In this document: positions 54,288 through 63,768 of the stretch, in pieces
How the letters are laid out: each line of letters opens with the position of its first letter
How positions within the stretch are numbered: the first letter of the stretch is position 1
Assembly: GCA_016124755.1 (NCBI GenBank)
Contig: WGNA01000010.1
Coordinates: 94,580-158,579, forward strand
Reading direction: 5' to 3'
Length of the DNA: 64,000 nt
Origin: Bacteroidota bacterium
GTDB taxonomy: Bacteria; Bacteroidota; Bacteroidia; NS11-12g; UBA9320
The notes under the pieces: generated by a model
What the model saw: the letters and a program-made list of their open reading frames with translations, nothing else
The model's database searches: none
What the model was told of the DNA's origin: nothing
Program-made: the position numbers and the translations under genes

Positions 54288-56722
54288 ACCCTTTTTACTC
54301 TTTGGGAAACGGATGTGAGAATTTCGTAGGGAATGGTATTGAGTTTTTCTGCAAGTTCATTAATAGTTGGTCGAATACCGAATATCTGAACCTTGTCGCC
54401 AACCTCGCAATCTATCTCGCTCACATCACACATGGTCATATCCATACAAACATTACCAACGATTGGAGCATCTTTCCCATGAATCACAAAATATCCGTTT
54501 CCATTGCTCAACAACCGATTTAAACCATCTGCATAACCAATAGCAACCACTGCAATTTTCCTGTCGTGATCCGCCACCGAATTTAATCCGTAGCTCACAC
54601 CATCTCCTGCTTTTACCACCCTGATCTGAGAAATAGTAGACCATAAACTACCAACAGGTTCAAGTGATCGCTGAACAGAAAAACTCGGATCAATTCCATA
54701 AAGTCCGATGCCCAGTCGAACCAAATCAAAACCGGGGCGACCGAAATGAATAATTCCGGATGAATTCAAAATGTGCTTTAAAGGTTTAATGTTGAGGGAA
54801 TTTGTGATCTCATCATACATCTGTTCAAATAATGTAATCTGTTTCACAGCAAATGAATTTTCCGGTTCATCACTGGTCGCCAAATGACTGAAGATGGAAG
54901 CAATTGAAATTCTGTGGCTGGCTTTTAATATTTCAACTAATTGGGAAATGTCTGTTGAATCAAATCCCAGGCGGTTCATCCCGGTATTTAGTTCAATGTG
55001 TACTTTTATCCCGTTACAGTTTTGAGATTCGGCTGCAGACAGTAATGATCTCAAACCCGAAAGAGAAAAAATTTCGGGTTCCAGATCATATTCGATGATT
55101 GACGAATAAGAATCGGGGTCTGAATTCATAACCATTATCGGGAGGTGAATGCCGTCTTTTCGCAACGCAATTCCTTCATCGGGATAGGCCACAGCAAGAT
55201 ATTCCACTCCGTAAAATTGGAGGAAATGAGCAATTTCATGTCCGCCGCTTCCATACGAAAAGGCTTTTACCATTGCCATTATTCCCGTGTTTGCGGGTAA
55301 CAGATTCCGAAAGTAATTTAAGTTGTGTCCCAAAGAATTCATATTCACTTCAAGAACCGTATTGTGAACCTGTAGTTGAAGTTGTTTTTCAATTTTCTCA
55401 AATCGAAACCGCCGGCCGCCTTTAATTAAAATAGTTTCATCAACAAAATGCAGATTTTGAAAATCGCTGATTAAGCTGTCGGTGTCTTTATAGAATCGGG
55501 CATTTATATCACTAAAAACAGATGCCTGTGTGCTAATGGAGTTACCGACTCCGATAAATCTGTCGAAATGATATTTGGAAATAAACTCTTTGATTTTGGT
55601 GTATAATTCAAAATCCGGAAGGTCACTTTGTTCAATGTCTGAAAGAATTATTGTTCTTCCGTTGCGGGCATGTTGTCGCATCGACCATTGCATGGCTAAT
55701 TCAACCGATGTAAGGTCAGAATTGTAGTAATCACAAATCAGAGTTGTATTGTTCTTTCCCGACTTCTGGTTCAACCGCATTTCAACCGGTAGAAGTCGTT
55801 CAAAAGTTTCGGCGATTGAATCCGCCGGTATATTTAATTGTGAAGCCAGTGCCCAAACATGGATTGCATTTTCAATCGACGCGTCATCATCGAAAGGCAA
55901 AGTAAACCGGAATGAATTTGCCTCAATTTCGGAATACCCGTTAAGTTTAGCAATTTTAACCCTGATGTTAGCACTTTCATTAGTACCCCAGGAAATTGAA
56001 CGTACAGAATGTAGTTGGCAGAATTCCTCAATTTCTGAACTCAGAAGTGTGTCTGTGTTGTGATATACAAGTGCTTCAGAGTTTATGAACAGATTTAATT
56101 TTTCGCTGATTTTTTCTTTTAAAGAACTAAAACCTGTTGCATGTGCATCCCCAATATTTGTGAAAATACCAATATCCGGATGGATGATCTTCTCCAGCTT
56201 TTCCATCTCTCCGGTTTGGGAAATACCAGCTTCGAAAATCCCGAGAGTGTGATGCCTTTCCATCTTCAAAACAGATAGCGGTACACCAATTTGGGAATTA
56301 AAACTGTGCGGACTCCGAACCACATTAAAGTTGCGGTATACTACCTGATAAAGCCATTCTTTTACTATGGTTTTGCCATTGCTGCCTGTAATTCCAATAA
56401 CCGGGAAATTGAATGTTTTTCGATGCGTGGCTGCCAGAACCTGTAAGGCTTTCAAAGTGTCTTTCACCACAACCCACGATGCGTTGTTAGTTTCAGATTC
56501 TTTAGGAAGTTGTTCAACCAAAAAAATCTTTACTCCCTTTTCCAGCATTGTTTGCAGATGGTCGTGCCCATTGTGTTGCCTTCCTTTTATCGCAATAAAA
56601 ATCACGCGTTCGGGGATCACCGGTTTTCGGCTGTCGGTTGAAATCTCGTGGAATACGCGATCTCCGTTTCCATAAAACAAACCGTTGGTAATTGCCGCAA
56701 GATGAGAAACCGAATATTCCAT
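54272..56722 (-). CDS. Bifunctional MurF ligase/alanine racemase
   Basis: An 816-residue fusion typical of Bacteroidota. Residues 1 to about 450 are MurF, adding D-Ala-D-Ala to UDP-MurNAc-tripeptide: ISTDSRKPVIPE, P-loop GITGSNGKTIVK (about 111), and FEAGISQTGEMEKL. Residues about 455-816 are alanine racemase: PLP Lys in MVKAFSYGSG (about 487), LNTGMNRLGFD, VSYGLNSVADHDRK with the catalytic Tyr, and GNVCMDMTMCDVS. The two activities supply consecutive inputs to peptidoglycan precursors. TAAATTTG ends five bases before the ATG. It diverges from recX. Confidence 0.96.
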   Translation of the reverse strand: MEYSVSHLAAITNGLFYGNGDRVFHEISTDSRKPVIPERVIFIAIKGRQHNGHDHLQTMLEKGVKIFLVEQLPKESETNNASWVVVKDTLKALQVLAATHRKTFNFPVIGITGSNGKTIVKEWLYQVVYRNFNVVRSPHSFNSQIGVPLSVLKMERHHTLGIFEAGISQTGEMEKLEKIIHPDIGIFTNIGDAHATGFSSLKEKISEKLNLFINSEALVYHNTDTLLSSEIEEFCQLHSVRSISWGTNESANIRVKIAKLNGYSEIEANSFRFTLPFDDDASIENAIHVWALASQLNIPADSIAETFERLLPVEMRLNQKSGKNNTTLICDYYNSDLTSVELAMQWSMRQHARNGRTIILSDIEQSDLPDFELYTKIKEFISKYHFDRFIGVGNSISTQASVFSDINARFYKDTDSLISDFQNLHFVDETILIKGGRRFRFEKIEKQLQLQVHNTVLEVNMNSLGHNLNYFRNLLPANTGIMAMVKAFSYGSGGHEIAHFLQFYGVEYLAVAYPDEGIALRKDGIHLPIMVMNSDPDSYSSIIEYDLEPEIFSLSGLRSLLSAAESQNCNGIKVHIELNTGMNRLGFDSTDISQLVEILKASHRISIASIFSHLATSDEPENSFAVKQITLFEQMYDEITNSLNIKPLKHILNSSGIIHFGRPGFDLVRLGIGLYGIDPSFSVQRSLEPVGSLWSTISQIRVVKAGDGVSYGLNSVADHDRKIAVVAIGYADGLNRLLSNGNGYFVIHGKDAPIVGNVCMDMTMCDVSEIDCEVGDKVQIFGIRPTINELAEKLNTIPYEILTSVSQRVKRVYTET

Positions 56723-56727
56723 TCCTG

Positions 56728-56735
56728 CAAATTTA
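56728..56735 (-). promoter_or_regulatory. Candidate -7 element close to the murF-alr ATG
   Basis: TAAATTTG matches TAnnTTTG exactly and is five bases from the ATG, as at the methylmalonyl-CoA mutase gene. A -33 element was not found. Confidence 0.4.
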
Positions 56736-56796
56736 AGCGGGCAAACAGCTTCTACTGTTTTGTCGTGATTATCCTCAACACGATACTTTTGAAGAG

Positions 56797-57276
56797 ATGA
56801 TTTTTCGAAAATTACAACCAGAAGTTGCCTGGAAAAAAATTCAGAAATATTGCGCCTGGCAAGAGAGATGTCATAAAGAAGTTCGCGAAAAATTATATGG
56901 ATTTGGTTTGGCTACCCCAGACGTTGAAGAATTAATAACCAAACTTATCCAATCCGGATTTTTAAACGAAGAGCGGTTTAGCCGTTCGTATGCAGGAGGT
57001 AAATTCAGAACGAAGAAATGGGGGCGGATACGAATTGTAAGAGAACTTGAAATGCGGGACATAAGCGAGTATTGTATCCGCAAGGCAATGGAGGAAATTG
57101 ATGAATCTGATTATCAGAAGACCTTACACAATTTGCTGAATAAAAAAAGCCGGGAATACAACGATGATGATGAATTCAGTCGTAACGGGAAACTCGCCCG
57201 GTTCGCAATTTCGAAAGGTTATGAACCGAATCTTGTGTGGGAATTAATCAAAAACGGACTGGAAAATCAGCCATAA
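56797..57276 (+). CDS. recX: Regulatory protein RecX
   Basis: A 159-residue RecX, which binds RecA filaments and modulates recombination. Signs are KYCAWQERCHKEVREKLYGF, LIQSGFLNEERFSRSYAGGK, KKWGRIRIVRELEMRDIS and ISKGYEPNLVWELI, the three helical repeats of the family. It ends at a strong terminator. Confidence 0.93.
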   Translation: MIFRKLQPEVAWKKIQKYCAWQERCHKEVREKLYGFGLATPDVEELITKLIQSGFLNEERFSRSYAGGKFRTKKWGRIRIVRELEMRDISEYCIRKAMEEIDESDYQKTLHNLLNKKSREYNDDDEFSRNGKLARFAISKGYEPNLVWELIKNGLENQP

Positions 57277-57308
57277 AAAAAAGGAAGTACCATTGGTCTT
57301 CCTTTTTT
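57277..57308. terminator. Bidirectional rho-independent terminator
   Basis: AAAAAAGGAAG and CTTCCTTTTTT form a perfect eleven-base stem around a ten-base loop, with A and T runs for both strands. It lies between convergent recX and the barrel gene. Confidence 0.85.
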
Positions 57309-57330
57309 AGAGTACTAATCAAATTCGATG

Positions 57331-58077
57331 TTAGAACCGATGTCTGGTAGTATATTTTCTTGCGGTCATTTTATAACTGTAAGCAATCGAAATTGCCATT
57401 GCACTATTCGTTGCAGAACCCTCTTTCGAAGCGTCGAAATCTGCCATTCCCATCATATAGCGGAAGTCAAGAAACAATCTCTGACGTTTGTCCTGATCTA
57501 ATCGGAATGATAAACCAACACCGGCCATTATTCCGAAGTCCATCGCGTTAAAATTCTTTTTGTCAACAGCACCGGAAACGGTTGGTGAAACAACAGTTTC
57601 TGCATCTGTAATGGTTGTTGTGGTAACAGATTGATTTGCGCCTAACGCATATCCGAAATATCCTCCACCATATAAGTGGCCGGAAACAAATGATTCGTGT
57701 ACCCGGTAGGGAACCAAATCTTTGGGTTTAAATGGAATTTCGTAGTTGATGTACAAGGGAATCTGAAGATAGTTAACAGTGGTTTTTGTTTCTGTTGTTT
57801 GAGATGCACCGGGGATGTCAATCGTATATTTTTGATTGTTCCCGAACTGGCTGAACAATGCATCTCCACATGCCGAAAAATGATTTGTAAACTGGTAACG
57901 TGTTGTGGCACCACCTAAAATTCCAATGATGGAATTGTCTATTGCGCCGGCAACGTTGGTGTTCATCTTTGCCATGTTAATTCCGGTACGTGCTCCGAGA
58001 TAAAACTGTGCGTTGGCGGCCGGAATCATTAATGCGCCAGCAAGAGCGGTGAGTGCGATGTTTTTTAGAGTCTTCAT
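57331..58077 (-). CDS. Outer-membrane beta-barrel protein
   Basis: A 248-residue protein when started at the ATG at 58077, which gives a clean signal peptide (MIPAANAQ). An upstream ATG at 58152 would add 25 residues ahead of the signal and overlaps the promoter zone of the divergent lptB gene. The mature part FYLGARTGINMAKMNTNV and repeated amphipathic strands (GGATTRYQFTNHFSACGDAL, FDFRYMMGMADF-like end) resemble the PorT-like beta-barrel family. Function unknown. Confidence 0.8.
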   Translation of the reverse strand: MKTLKNIALTALAGALMIPAANAQFYLGARTGINMAKMNTNVAGAIDNSIIGILGGATTRYQFTNHFSACGDALFSQFGNNQKYTIDIPGASQTTETKTTVNYLQIPLYINYEIPFKPKDLVPYRVHESFVSGHLYGGGYFGYALGANQSVTTTTITDAETVVSPTVSGAVDKKNFNAMDFGIMAGVGLSFRLDQDKRQRLFLDFRYMMGMADFDASKEGSATNSAMAISIAYSYKMTARKYTTRHRF

Positions 58078-58165
58078 AAAGAATCTTTCCAATGTGTGCA
58101 AATATATGAGATGTAACGGTTTGACCGAAAATATTGGTATGATAATCCCCAATGATTGTTCGTTC

Positions 58166-58199
58166 TTTGCGTCGCTTGTACAACGACACCTTAATTTTA
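58166..58199 (+). promoter_or_regulatory. Promoter of lptB, close to ATG
   Basis: TTTG (58166-58169), 22 bases, then TAATTTTA (58192-58199, one base off TAnnTTTG). Only CAGC separates it from the ATG at 58204. Confidence 0.5.
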
Positions 58200-58203
58200 C
58201 AGC

Positions 58204-58956
58204 ATGAGTTCAGAGGTTAATCAAGGGAAAGAACTAATTCTACGATCGGAAAATCTGGTTAAGCAATACCGGAAACGTAAGGTGGTCGACAGAGTTAGCA
58301 TAGAAGTGAGACAAGGTGAAATTGTTGGTTTGCTCGGCCCCAATGGCGCGGGAAAAACAACTACCTTTTATATGGTTGTAGGTTTGATAAAACCAGACGC
58401 CGGAAAAGTTTTTTTGAATGATGAAGACATCACCGGAAGAGCCATGTATCAAAGAGCGCGAAGAGGAATCGGTTATCTCCCTCAGGAAGCTTCCGTTTTT
58501 AGAAACCTCTCGGTTGAGGATAATATTCGGGCAGTTATGGAAATGACGAAAATGCCGAAGAGCGAACAGAATGAACAACTGGAACGTCTTATCTCCGAAT
58601 TCGGACTGGAAAAGGTTAGAAAAAACATGGGTAATGTACTTTCCGGAGGTGAAAGAAGAAGAACGGAAATAGCGCGGGCGCTTGCTGTGAATCCTAAATT
58701 TATTCTCCTCGATGAACCTTTTGCCGGGGTTGATCCAATTGCCGTTGAAGACATTCAGGAAATTGTGAAAAAACTCATTAGCAAAAATATTGGTGTACTC
58801 ATCACAGACCACAATGTTCACGAAACACTGACCATTACAGACCGGGCTTATCTGCTTTTTGAAGGTTCAATTCTGATGTCGGGTACGGCTGAAGAACTTG
58901 CTCAGGATGAAAAAGTAAGAAGTGTTTATCTTGGAAAAAATTTCGAATTGCGTTGA
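58204..58956 (+). CDS. lptB: LPS export ABC transporter ATP-binding protein LptB
   Basis: A 250-residue ATPase that powers lipopolysaccharide extraction from the inner membrane with LptF and LptG. Walker [11 protein letters not shown] (45-54), Q-loop [13 protein letters not shown], signature [16 protein letters not shown], Walker [17 protein letters not shown]-loop [10 protein letters not shown]. The [12 protein letters not shown] stretch is specific to LptB. lptFG are not in the window. The next gene overlaps its stop by four bases. Confidence 0.95.
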   Translation: MSSEVNQGKELILRSENLVKQYRKRKVVDRVSIEVRQGEIVGLLGPNGAGKTTTFYMVVGLIKPDAGKVFLNDEDITGRAMYQRARRGIGYLPQEASVFRNLSVEDNIRAVMEMTKMPKSEQNEQLERLISEFGLEKVRKNMGNVLSGGERRRTEIARALAVNPKFILLDEPFAGVDPIAVEDIQEIVKKLISKNIGVLITDHNVHETLTITDRAYLLFEGSILMSGTAEELAQDEKVRSVYLGKNFELR

Positions 58957-59498
58957 AAAGAACTTTATCCATTCTTATAATTCTCGGTTTCAGTGTTGTC
59001 ACTATTTCAATGAAATTGACGGAAATGTCTGCTGCGCCCTCTAAAGTTGCGAAGGGATTTTACGCATTTCATAAAACGGGAGTTTCGATTGAACAACTGT
59101 GTAAAATGTTAACTGCCGATTGTGTTGATTCCCGGTTTGGGCTTCAGTCGTATAAAAAATATCCTATTGATTATTCTACTTCTTTTTATAATCAGCCGGC
59201 AGATATTTTTCATTTTATTTTAACTACTCCCGACAAGAGGTCTTTTGAAGTTGAGTTCCCGGGAACAGATTTTAATTTGAACCTTCAAGACAGTACTCTT
59301 CACCTTTCAGTTGATTTCCCGGATGAAGAAAATTTTATAAGAATGAAGGAATTTACCTCAAAAGGAGGAATCGTCTTCGCAGCTAATTTTACAGTTGCCG
59401 ATCTGCCCAGACCTTGCGGGATTAACCGGGTTGAATTTGAAAAAACCGTAAATAAAATAAGAAAAAGACAAGCGGCTTTTCGAAAGAAAAAGAAATAG
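58953..59498 (+). CDS. Hypothetical protein downstream of lptB
   Basis: A 181-residue protein with a TTG start that overlaps the lptB stop. A hydrophobic N-terminal segment ([16 protein letters not shown]) could be a signal or anchor; the body ([40 protein letters not shown]) has no recognised domain, and the C-terminus is strongly basic ([18 protein letters not shown]). Translational coupling to lptB suggests an envelope role, which is inference only. Confidence 0.65.
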   Translation: MKRTLSILIILGFSVVTISMKLTEMSAAPSKVAKGFYAFHKTGVSIEQLCKMLTADCVDSRFGLQSYKKYPIDYSTSFYNQPADIFHFILTTPDKRSFEVEFPGTDFNLNLQDSTLHLSVDFPDEENFIRMKEFTSKGGIVFAANFTVADLPRPCGINRVEFEKTVNKIRKRQAAFRKKKK

Positions 59499-59592
59499 AA
59501 GCAATTTCAAAAATGGTCGTCAGAGTCAGGAACAATTTTAATGCAATGTGGATCTGCCGAAATTTCATCGATATTTTAGATAAGGCTTCAAG

Positions 59593-59622
59593 AAAAAGGC
59601 CTTCAATCGAAGGCCTTTTTTT
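59593..59622 (+). terminator. Rho-independent terminator
   Basis: AAAAAGGCCTTC and GAAGGCCTTTTT form a twelve-base perfect stem with a four-base loop and extra T residues. It ends the lptB transcript. The A run on the left could also serve the minus strand. Confidence 0.85.
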
Positions 59623-59675
59623 ATTCTGTAACCAATTAAATTTTATACCAACAGAAGTGATTTGAATAGAGATAT

Positions 59676-60104
59676 TCACATTTTTGGATGGCAGTGGAAA
59701 TCGACGGTCGAAGTTTTTGAATTTCCTTCATGATCTTTTTCTATCGTAACAATTAGTTGCATATCGCTATGCATCGTTACATCATTAATCCATTGTGTGT
59801 TAAAGGAGAATTCAGTAGAATGAACATCCTCTTCTTTTGTAAAAACAATTGAATCCGCGGAAACATTTTTTACCTGAATCACATACCCGTGTAATTCCTG
59901 ATTCCATTTGGCGTTTCCGGAAATTTTAACGGTATCTCCAAACATATAAGTTTTATAGGCAACCGGAGAGTCGATTGTAATTGTGACATCGTTGTCGGAT
60001 GTTGTCGGCGTTGTGTTGTCGTCCTCTTCTTTGCAACTGTGAAATGAAATTGTCGATACAATTAGAAGAGATAAAATATAAGTTTTATTAAAAAGTGATT
60101 TCAT
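59676..60104 (-). CDS. Small lipoprotein, Ig-like, C-terminal HCHP motif
   Basis: A 142-residue predicted lipoprotein. FHSC is the lipobox near residue 24, followed by acidic and Thr-rich linker KEEDDNTTPTT. The remainder is beta-rich (ITIDSPVAYKTYMFGDTVKI) and ends DFHCHPKM, a likely metal-binding motif. Resembles DUF4625-type proteins, but not certain. It follows the barrel-like gene by six bases. Confidence 0.7.
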   Translation of the reverse strand: MKSLFNKTYILSLLIVSTISFHSCKEEDDNTTPTTSDNDVTITIDSPVAYKTYMFGDTVKISGNAKWNQELHGYVIQVKNVSADSIVFTKEEDVHSTEFSFNTQWINDVTMHSDMQLIVTIEKDHEGNSKTSTVDFHCHPKM

Positions 60105-60110
60105 TATTTA

Positions 60111-61004
60111 TTATGATTTTGATTTAGATAAATTGTAAAATAATCCGATTTGGAAGGTTGGTTTAGGTTTAATATATCCTCTTGATAAATGATAGTTCAA
60201 AGGCAGACCGATACTTGACCGAAGCGACAATTTTTTGGAATATAATCCTGCTCCAACAACGAAAGCCGTCTGCTTTCCACCGGAGTAAATATTCCAAACT
60301 TGTTTAGAAGCTTCAGTGAAATCCCGCCTGGCATTCTGGGTTGTCCATCCCAACTGCGGAATAAAAACGCGGTTCTTCCATTTGAACTCACGGAACAACA
60401 AAGCGTTTGAACTAAAGGTATTTCCATACCTGTAATCGTCTTTTCTCGTTCCGGAAGCCTTATACGACGTCTCTGAGAATACTCCCCATCGCATCCATTT
60501 TAGTGTTATCAGCGTTGTAAAAAGTCCATCCCAACTGCCAGTTCCTGCCTGCATATTCGGAATCCAGATATTTTCAAAGTTTTGATTTGATTTTCCGGTT
60601 GGCATTTTTAATCCGGCACCGGCCAATCCCAATATTTGGAAAGGTTTTTTCTCAGATTCCCAATTGATGAATTTGTAATAGGCTAATATTTCTGCGTCGC
60701 CCAATCCGTTAACAACACTTTGGTTTTGAGTTTTTCGAACTAATGGCAGATCAAAGCGAAGCATCCAGCGTTCAGACAAATTAACTCTGCCCCACAGATC
60801 GACACTTTGTAGCCGGTCTTTTTCGGTGAGTGTCTCTCCGGGATGAGTTGTGAGATAACTCTTATTGAGATAAGAGATGCCAATAATCTGTGCTTTTTGA
60901 AACGGAATCAATCCGAGTCCTGATGATGATGCTGCACAACCGCAAACTTCACAAGCGAATAAGTGTGCAGGAATCATCAGTGCAATCATTATTAGAAAGC
61001 GCAT
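60111..61004 (-). CDS. Outer-membrane barrel-like protein with CxxCGC N-terminus
   Basis: A 297-residue exported protein. After the signal peptide (about 1-17) the mature chain starts with CEVCGCAASSSGLG, a Cys cluster likely to bind metal. Strand-like segments follow (DRLQSVDLWGRVNLSERWML, GLGDAEILAYYKFINWE, GLFTTLITLKWMRWG), as in uncharacterised transporter or phenol-pathway-like barrels of Bacteroidota. Metal handling is inferred from the cysteine cluster and the two Cys-rich neighbours. Confidence 0.7.
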   Translation of the reverse strand: MRFLIMIALMIPAHLFACEVCGCAASSSGLGLIPFQKAQIIGISYLNKSYLTTHPGETLTEKDRLQSVDLWGRVNLSERWMLRFDLPLVRKTQNQSVVNGLGDAEILAYYKFINWESEKKPFQILGLAGAGLKMPTGKSNQNFENIWIPNMQAGTGSWDGLFTTLITLKWMRWGVFSETSYKASGTRKDDYRYGNTFSSNALLFREFKWKNRVFIPQLGWTTQNARRDFTEASKQVWNIYSGGKQTAFVVGAGLYSKKLSLRSSIGLPLNYHLSRGYIKPKPTFQIGLFYNLSKSKS

Positions 61005-61141
61005 TAATGATTTAAATAATTAATGTTAATGAATCATCCACCCTCAATCTGCTTTAACTAGTCAGAATAACTAACAGATTTGTGTTCTCCGTCTTTCGGA
61101 ATTAAAGTGGAATAAAATAAGAATCTGAAGCAGAAACGGAT

Positions 61142-61498
61142 TTAACCCGGTGGGGCATTAAAAAGAAGACATCTTGTAATAATGCCGGATTTAAGTTCAG
61201 GAAAACGGAAGATTTCCCCGTTACGACACAATTCCATGCTGTGAGTTTCAACAATACCTAATGGCCAGAAACAATTATTTACTAATGATTTGTTTTGCTC
61301 AAATTCTTTTTCGCTTTCTCGAAGCTTCATGGAAATCTGACAGGCACCATTACAATGAAGATCTTTTTTATCCCGGTTTACACAGAGTTGAGTGCTGATA
61401 TATTGGTAATTGACTCCATACCAAACAGAATAATACAGGGTAGTAAAAAAACCTGACATTAAAGAGATAACCAGAATTGAAGAGATAAGCCTTTTCAA
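61142..61498 (-). CDS. Small Cys-rich membrane or exported protein
   Basis: A 118-residue protein. A hydrophobic N-terminal segment (ISSILVISLMSGFFTTLYYS) is a signal or anchor. TQLCVNRDKKDLHCNGACQI has the pattern CX8CNGxC, common among small bacteroidetal proteins encoded near metal-tolerance genes. Further Cys occur in NNCFWP and LCRNG. Function is not known; a role in metal binding is inferred. It begins a minus-strand group of three. Confidence 0.6.
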   Translation of the reverse strand: MKRLISSILVISLMSGFFTTLYYSVWYGVNYQYISTQLCVNRDKKDLHCNGACQISMKLRESEKEFEQNKSLVNNCFWPLGIVETHSMELCRNGEIFRFPELKSGIITRCLLFNAPPG

Positions 61499-61565
61499 CG
61501 AAGCAAAATTAAAAAGGGATCGCTATCCGGAAAGTGATTTTAATCAGTTTTGCTTTTAATTCATC

Positions 61566-62003
61566 TCAAACCAGTTTTTCAAGAAAAATATCGTCGTCAG
61601 AATCTTCCGTTTTCTCAGCATTGGGAGTGATTTGGAACCCCATTAGTTTAAGGTCTTCGTCACTCATGTCAACTACATTGGTAAGTCTGAAATATATTTT
61701 GTCCAGTTCACTTTGGATACATATCGACGACAAGTGATCCAACACGTCGGCAAAGATGTTTGAGGTACCATCAACTGTGTAGGTTTTGAAAGTGATTAGT
61801 TTAAGCCGGTGTTTCTCCGCTTCAATGATATATTGAAATGCTCCCACCACGGTACCGTCTTGCCGAATCAGAAAAGATTCTGTTGCCATTCCGCTGTAAA
61901 CATCCGGCTTGATCATGCCAGTCTGTTTTTCGGAGCGTTGATGGTCATCTATTACTTCCAGTAATTCCCTTACCGTAAGTCGTGTTATTTCAGTTTTACT
62001 CAT
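61566..62003 (-). CDS. Hypothetical protein, GNAT-like
   Basis: A 145-residue cytoplasmic protein. The order of elements (TRLTVRELLEVIDDHQRSEK, SFLIRQDGTVVGAFQYIIEA, KIYFRLTNVVDMSDEDLKLM, ending IFLEKLV) is consistent with a divergent GNAT N-acetyltransferase fold, but the acetyl-CoA pyrophosphate loop is not evident. Treat as unassigned. It lies alone between the Cys-rich cluster and a serine hydrolase. Confidence 0.55.
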   Translation of the reverse strand: MSKTEITRLTVRELLEVIDDHQRSEKQTGMIKPDVYSGMATESFLIRQDGTVVGAFQYIIEAEKHRLKLITFKTYTVDGTSNIFADVLDHLSSICIQSELDKIYFRLTNVVDMSDEDLKLMGFQITPNAEKTEDSDDDIFLEKLV

Positions 62004-62114
62004 TTGAACCGTACACTACAATATTAGATACAAGTGACAATTCTTTACAAGTAAATTTAGATTAGTTTAAAAGCAAGTTTACGTTTTGGCTGCTGAATCA
62101 GCATATAATAGAGA

Positions 62115-63278
62115 TCAGTTCCCCGCGATTCTCTTACCCTGTTCCACATATTTATAAACATCTTCCGGATGGCCGTTAATGCGTATGTCAGGCCGGCTTT
62201 TTCCCAATCTCACAATCACGAGATTTTCTTGTGGCAGAATGAAAATATATTGACCCTGAATACCTCTAGCGTAGAAAAATGTATCTGATTCATTTTCCAT
62301 TGTCCACCATTGGTAGCCATATCGGTTGTTGTTGAATTCCCCGTCTTTCAGATATCTGGCAGGTACTGTGGCTTGCCTGAAGTAGTCGTTATTGATGAGT
62401 GTGTCGTACGATGAAACTCCCTGATGCAGGTATAATTTTCCGAACTTGGCAAAGTCCCGGGCGTTTGAATTAAAACAGCAAAATGCCTTTTCAACTCCGT
62501 CTTTGTGATCCGTACTCCAAAATGCCGGATTTTCTGCCCCGATCGGTTTCCAAAGTTTTTCGGAAGCATAATCACTCAGGGTTTTACCTGTTACCTTCAT
62601 TACAATGAATGCCAGCAATTCTGTATTGGCGCTTTGATAATCGAATTGTTCACCTGCTTTCTTTTCAGGTTTGTATTTGAGATGCGTTTTTCGGATATCG
62701 TCTCCATACAGTGATCGGGCAGGATATGCGAAAGGGTTCAGATAATCTTCATCGAAATTAATTCCCGAACTCATTGTGAGCAGATCTCTGATTTTAACCT
62801 CACCTGTATTGTACTCCGGGATGTAATCCGAAACTTTGTCTTCAACCGATTGAATGAGATTGTCTTTCAGAGCGCATCCGATCAGGTGAGAAACTATACT
62901 CTTCGCCATCGACCAACTATTTGTCGGAACATCTGCACCTCCTTCATCCCAGTATTGTTCGAAAAGCAATGAATCGTTCCGAATCACTAAAAAGGAAAGG
63001 CTTCCATATTTTTCGTGGTATTTTAATTCATCTTTATGCAGTTCTGAACTGTTGTATTCTTTCGATTTAATCCAGGGTCTGGGTTGACCTATATTTACTT
63101 CCCGGTTTTCGTAAATTTTATATTCTAATACACTCGGACCTAATCGTCCTTTTAATACGGTGTGACGCAGGAGAAAAAATACGTATGTATCACCGGATAT
63201 AATCACATATCCGAAAAAGAGAATCAGGATTCCACCCAGTATTATCAGTGTGCGTTTCAGAAACTTCTTCATAATCAA
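62115..63278 (-). CDS. Serine hydrolase, class C beta-lactamase family
   Basis: A 387-residue membrane-anchored or exported hydrolase of the beta-lactamase/penicillin-binding class C type. N-terminal hydrophobic segment at about 10-28. Catalytic SxxK is SMAK (S123, K126), and the Tyr motif is YQSAN near residue 215. The third motif, HxG-like, is less clear (ARGIQGQYIFIL). Substrate is unknown; beta-lactam hydrolysis should not be assumed. Confidence 0.88.
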   Translation of the reverse strand: MIMKKFLKRTLIILGGILILFFGYVIISGDTYVFFLLRHTVLKGRLGPSVLEYKIYENREVNIGQPRPWIKSKEYNSSELHKDELKYHEKYGSLSFLVIRNDSLLFEQYWDEGGADVPTNSWSMAKSIVSHLIGCALKDNLIQSVEDKVSDYIPEYNTGEVKIRDLLTMSSGINFDEDYLNPFAYPARSLYGDDIRKTHLKYKPEKKAGEQFDYQSANTELLAFIVMKVTGKTLSDYASEKLWKPIGAENPAFWSTDHKDGVEKAFCCFNSNARDFAKFGKLYLHQGVSSYDTLINNDYFRQATVPARYLKDGEFNNNRYGYQWWTMENESDTFFYARGIQGQYIFILPQENLVIVRLGKSRPDIRINGHPEDVYKYVEQGKRIAGN

Positions 63279-63316
63279 TTCTTAAATCAAAAATACGTTA
63301 CAGTCGGGGTATGGTG

Positions 63317-63661
63317 TTACCAGCGATTGTGGTTAATCAGATAGATCAACCAGCTTTGAACGGTGAACACTAATGCACTCAGACTAAAATAGACATGTTC
63401 CCATTCAAAATTTTCATATTCTCCTCTGGATGGCCATTGTGTAATTAGTAGTAGAGTCCAGCAAATGATGAGAACAAAAACAGGTGTAACGGATATTTTT
63501 CTGAAGAATTGAAAAACAGATATAAACCATTGAAGACAGATCAATATATAAAGCCAGATCGACTCTATGTTCTCTGGTTTTGGTGCCAATATAAATAACA
63601 AGGTGCCCGTAATGCTCAGCAACAATCCGCCGATTTGACGAACCGTAAATTTATTTTTCAT
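63317..63661 (-). CDS. Small integral membrane protein, hypothetical
   Basis: A 114-residue protein with about four hydrophobic segments (IGGLLLSITGTLLFILA, IWLYILICLQWFISVF, VFVLIICWTLLLIT, VYFSLSALVFTVQSWLIYLI). No family recognised. It is 38 bases upstream of the serine hydrolase start on the same strand, so the two may be co-transcribed. Confidence 0.65.
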   Translation of the reverse strand: MKNKFTVRQIGGLLLSITGTLLFILAPKPENIESIWLYILICLQWFISVFQFFRKISVTPVFVLIICWTLLLITQWPSRGEYENFEWEHVYFSLSALVFTVQSWLIYLINHNRW

Positions 63662-63690
63662 CAGCGCGCAAAGTTCATCACTGGATTCCT

Positions 63691-63732
63691 AAAAAAGGGG
63701 AGTCCCGAGGCAAAAAGATGCGACGGGACTCC
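63691..63732 (-). terminator. Rho-independent terminator
   Basis: On the minus strand GGAGTCCCG pairs with CGGGACTCC around a 16-base loop and is followed by CCTTTTTT. It ends the truncated T9SS gene at the right edge. Confidence 0.8.
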
Positions 63733-63768
63733 AGAGCGGTATTTGAGTTTTGGTGTTTGGGTATTTTG

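Noticed and set aside
58240..58821. Minus-strand 193-codon frame across lptB
   Set aside because: Antisense to a clear ABC ATPase and without any domain or start context.
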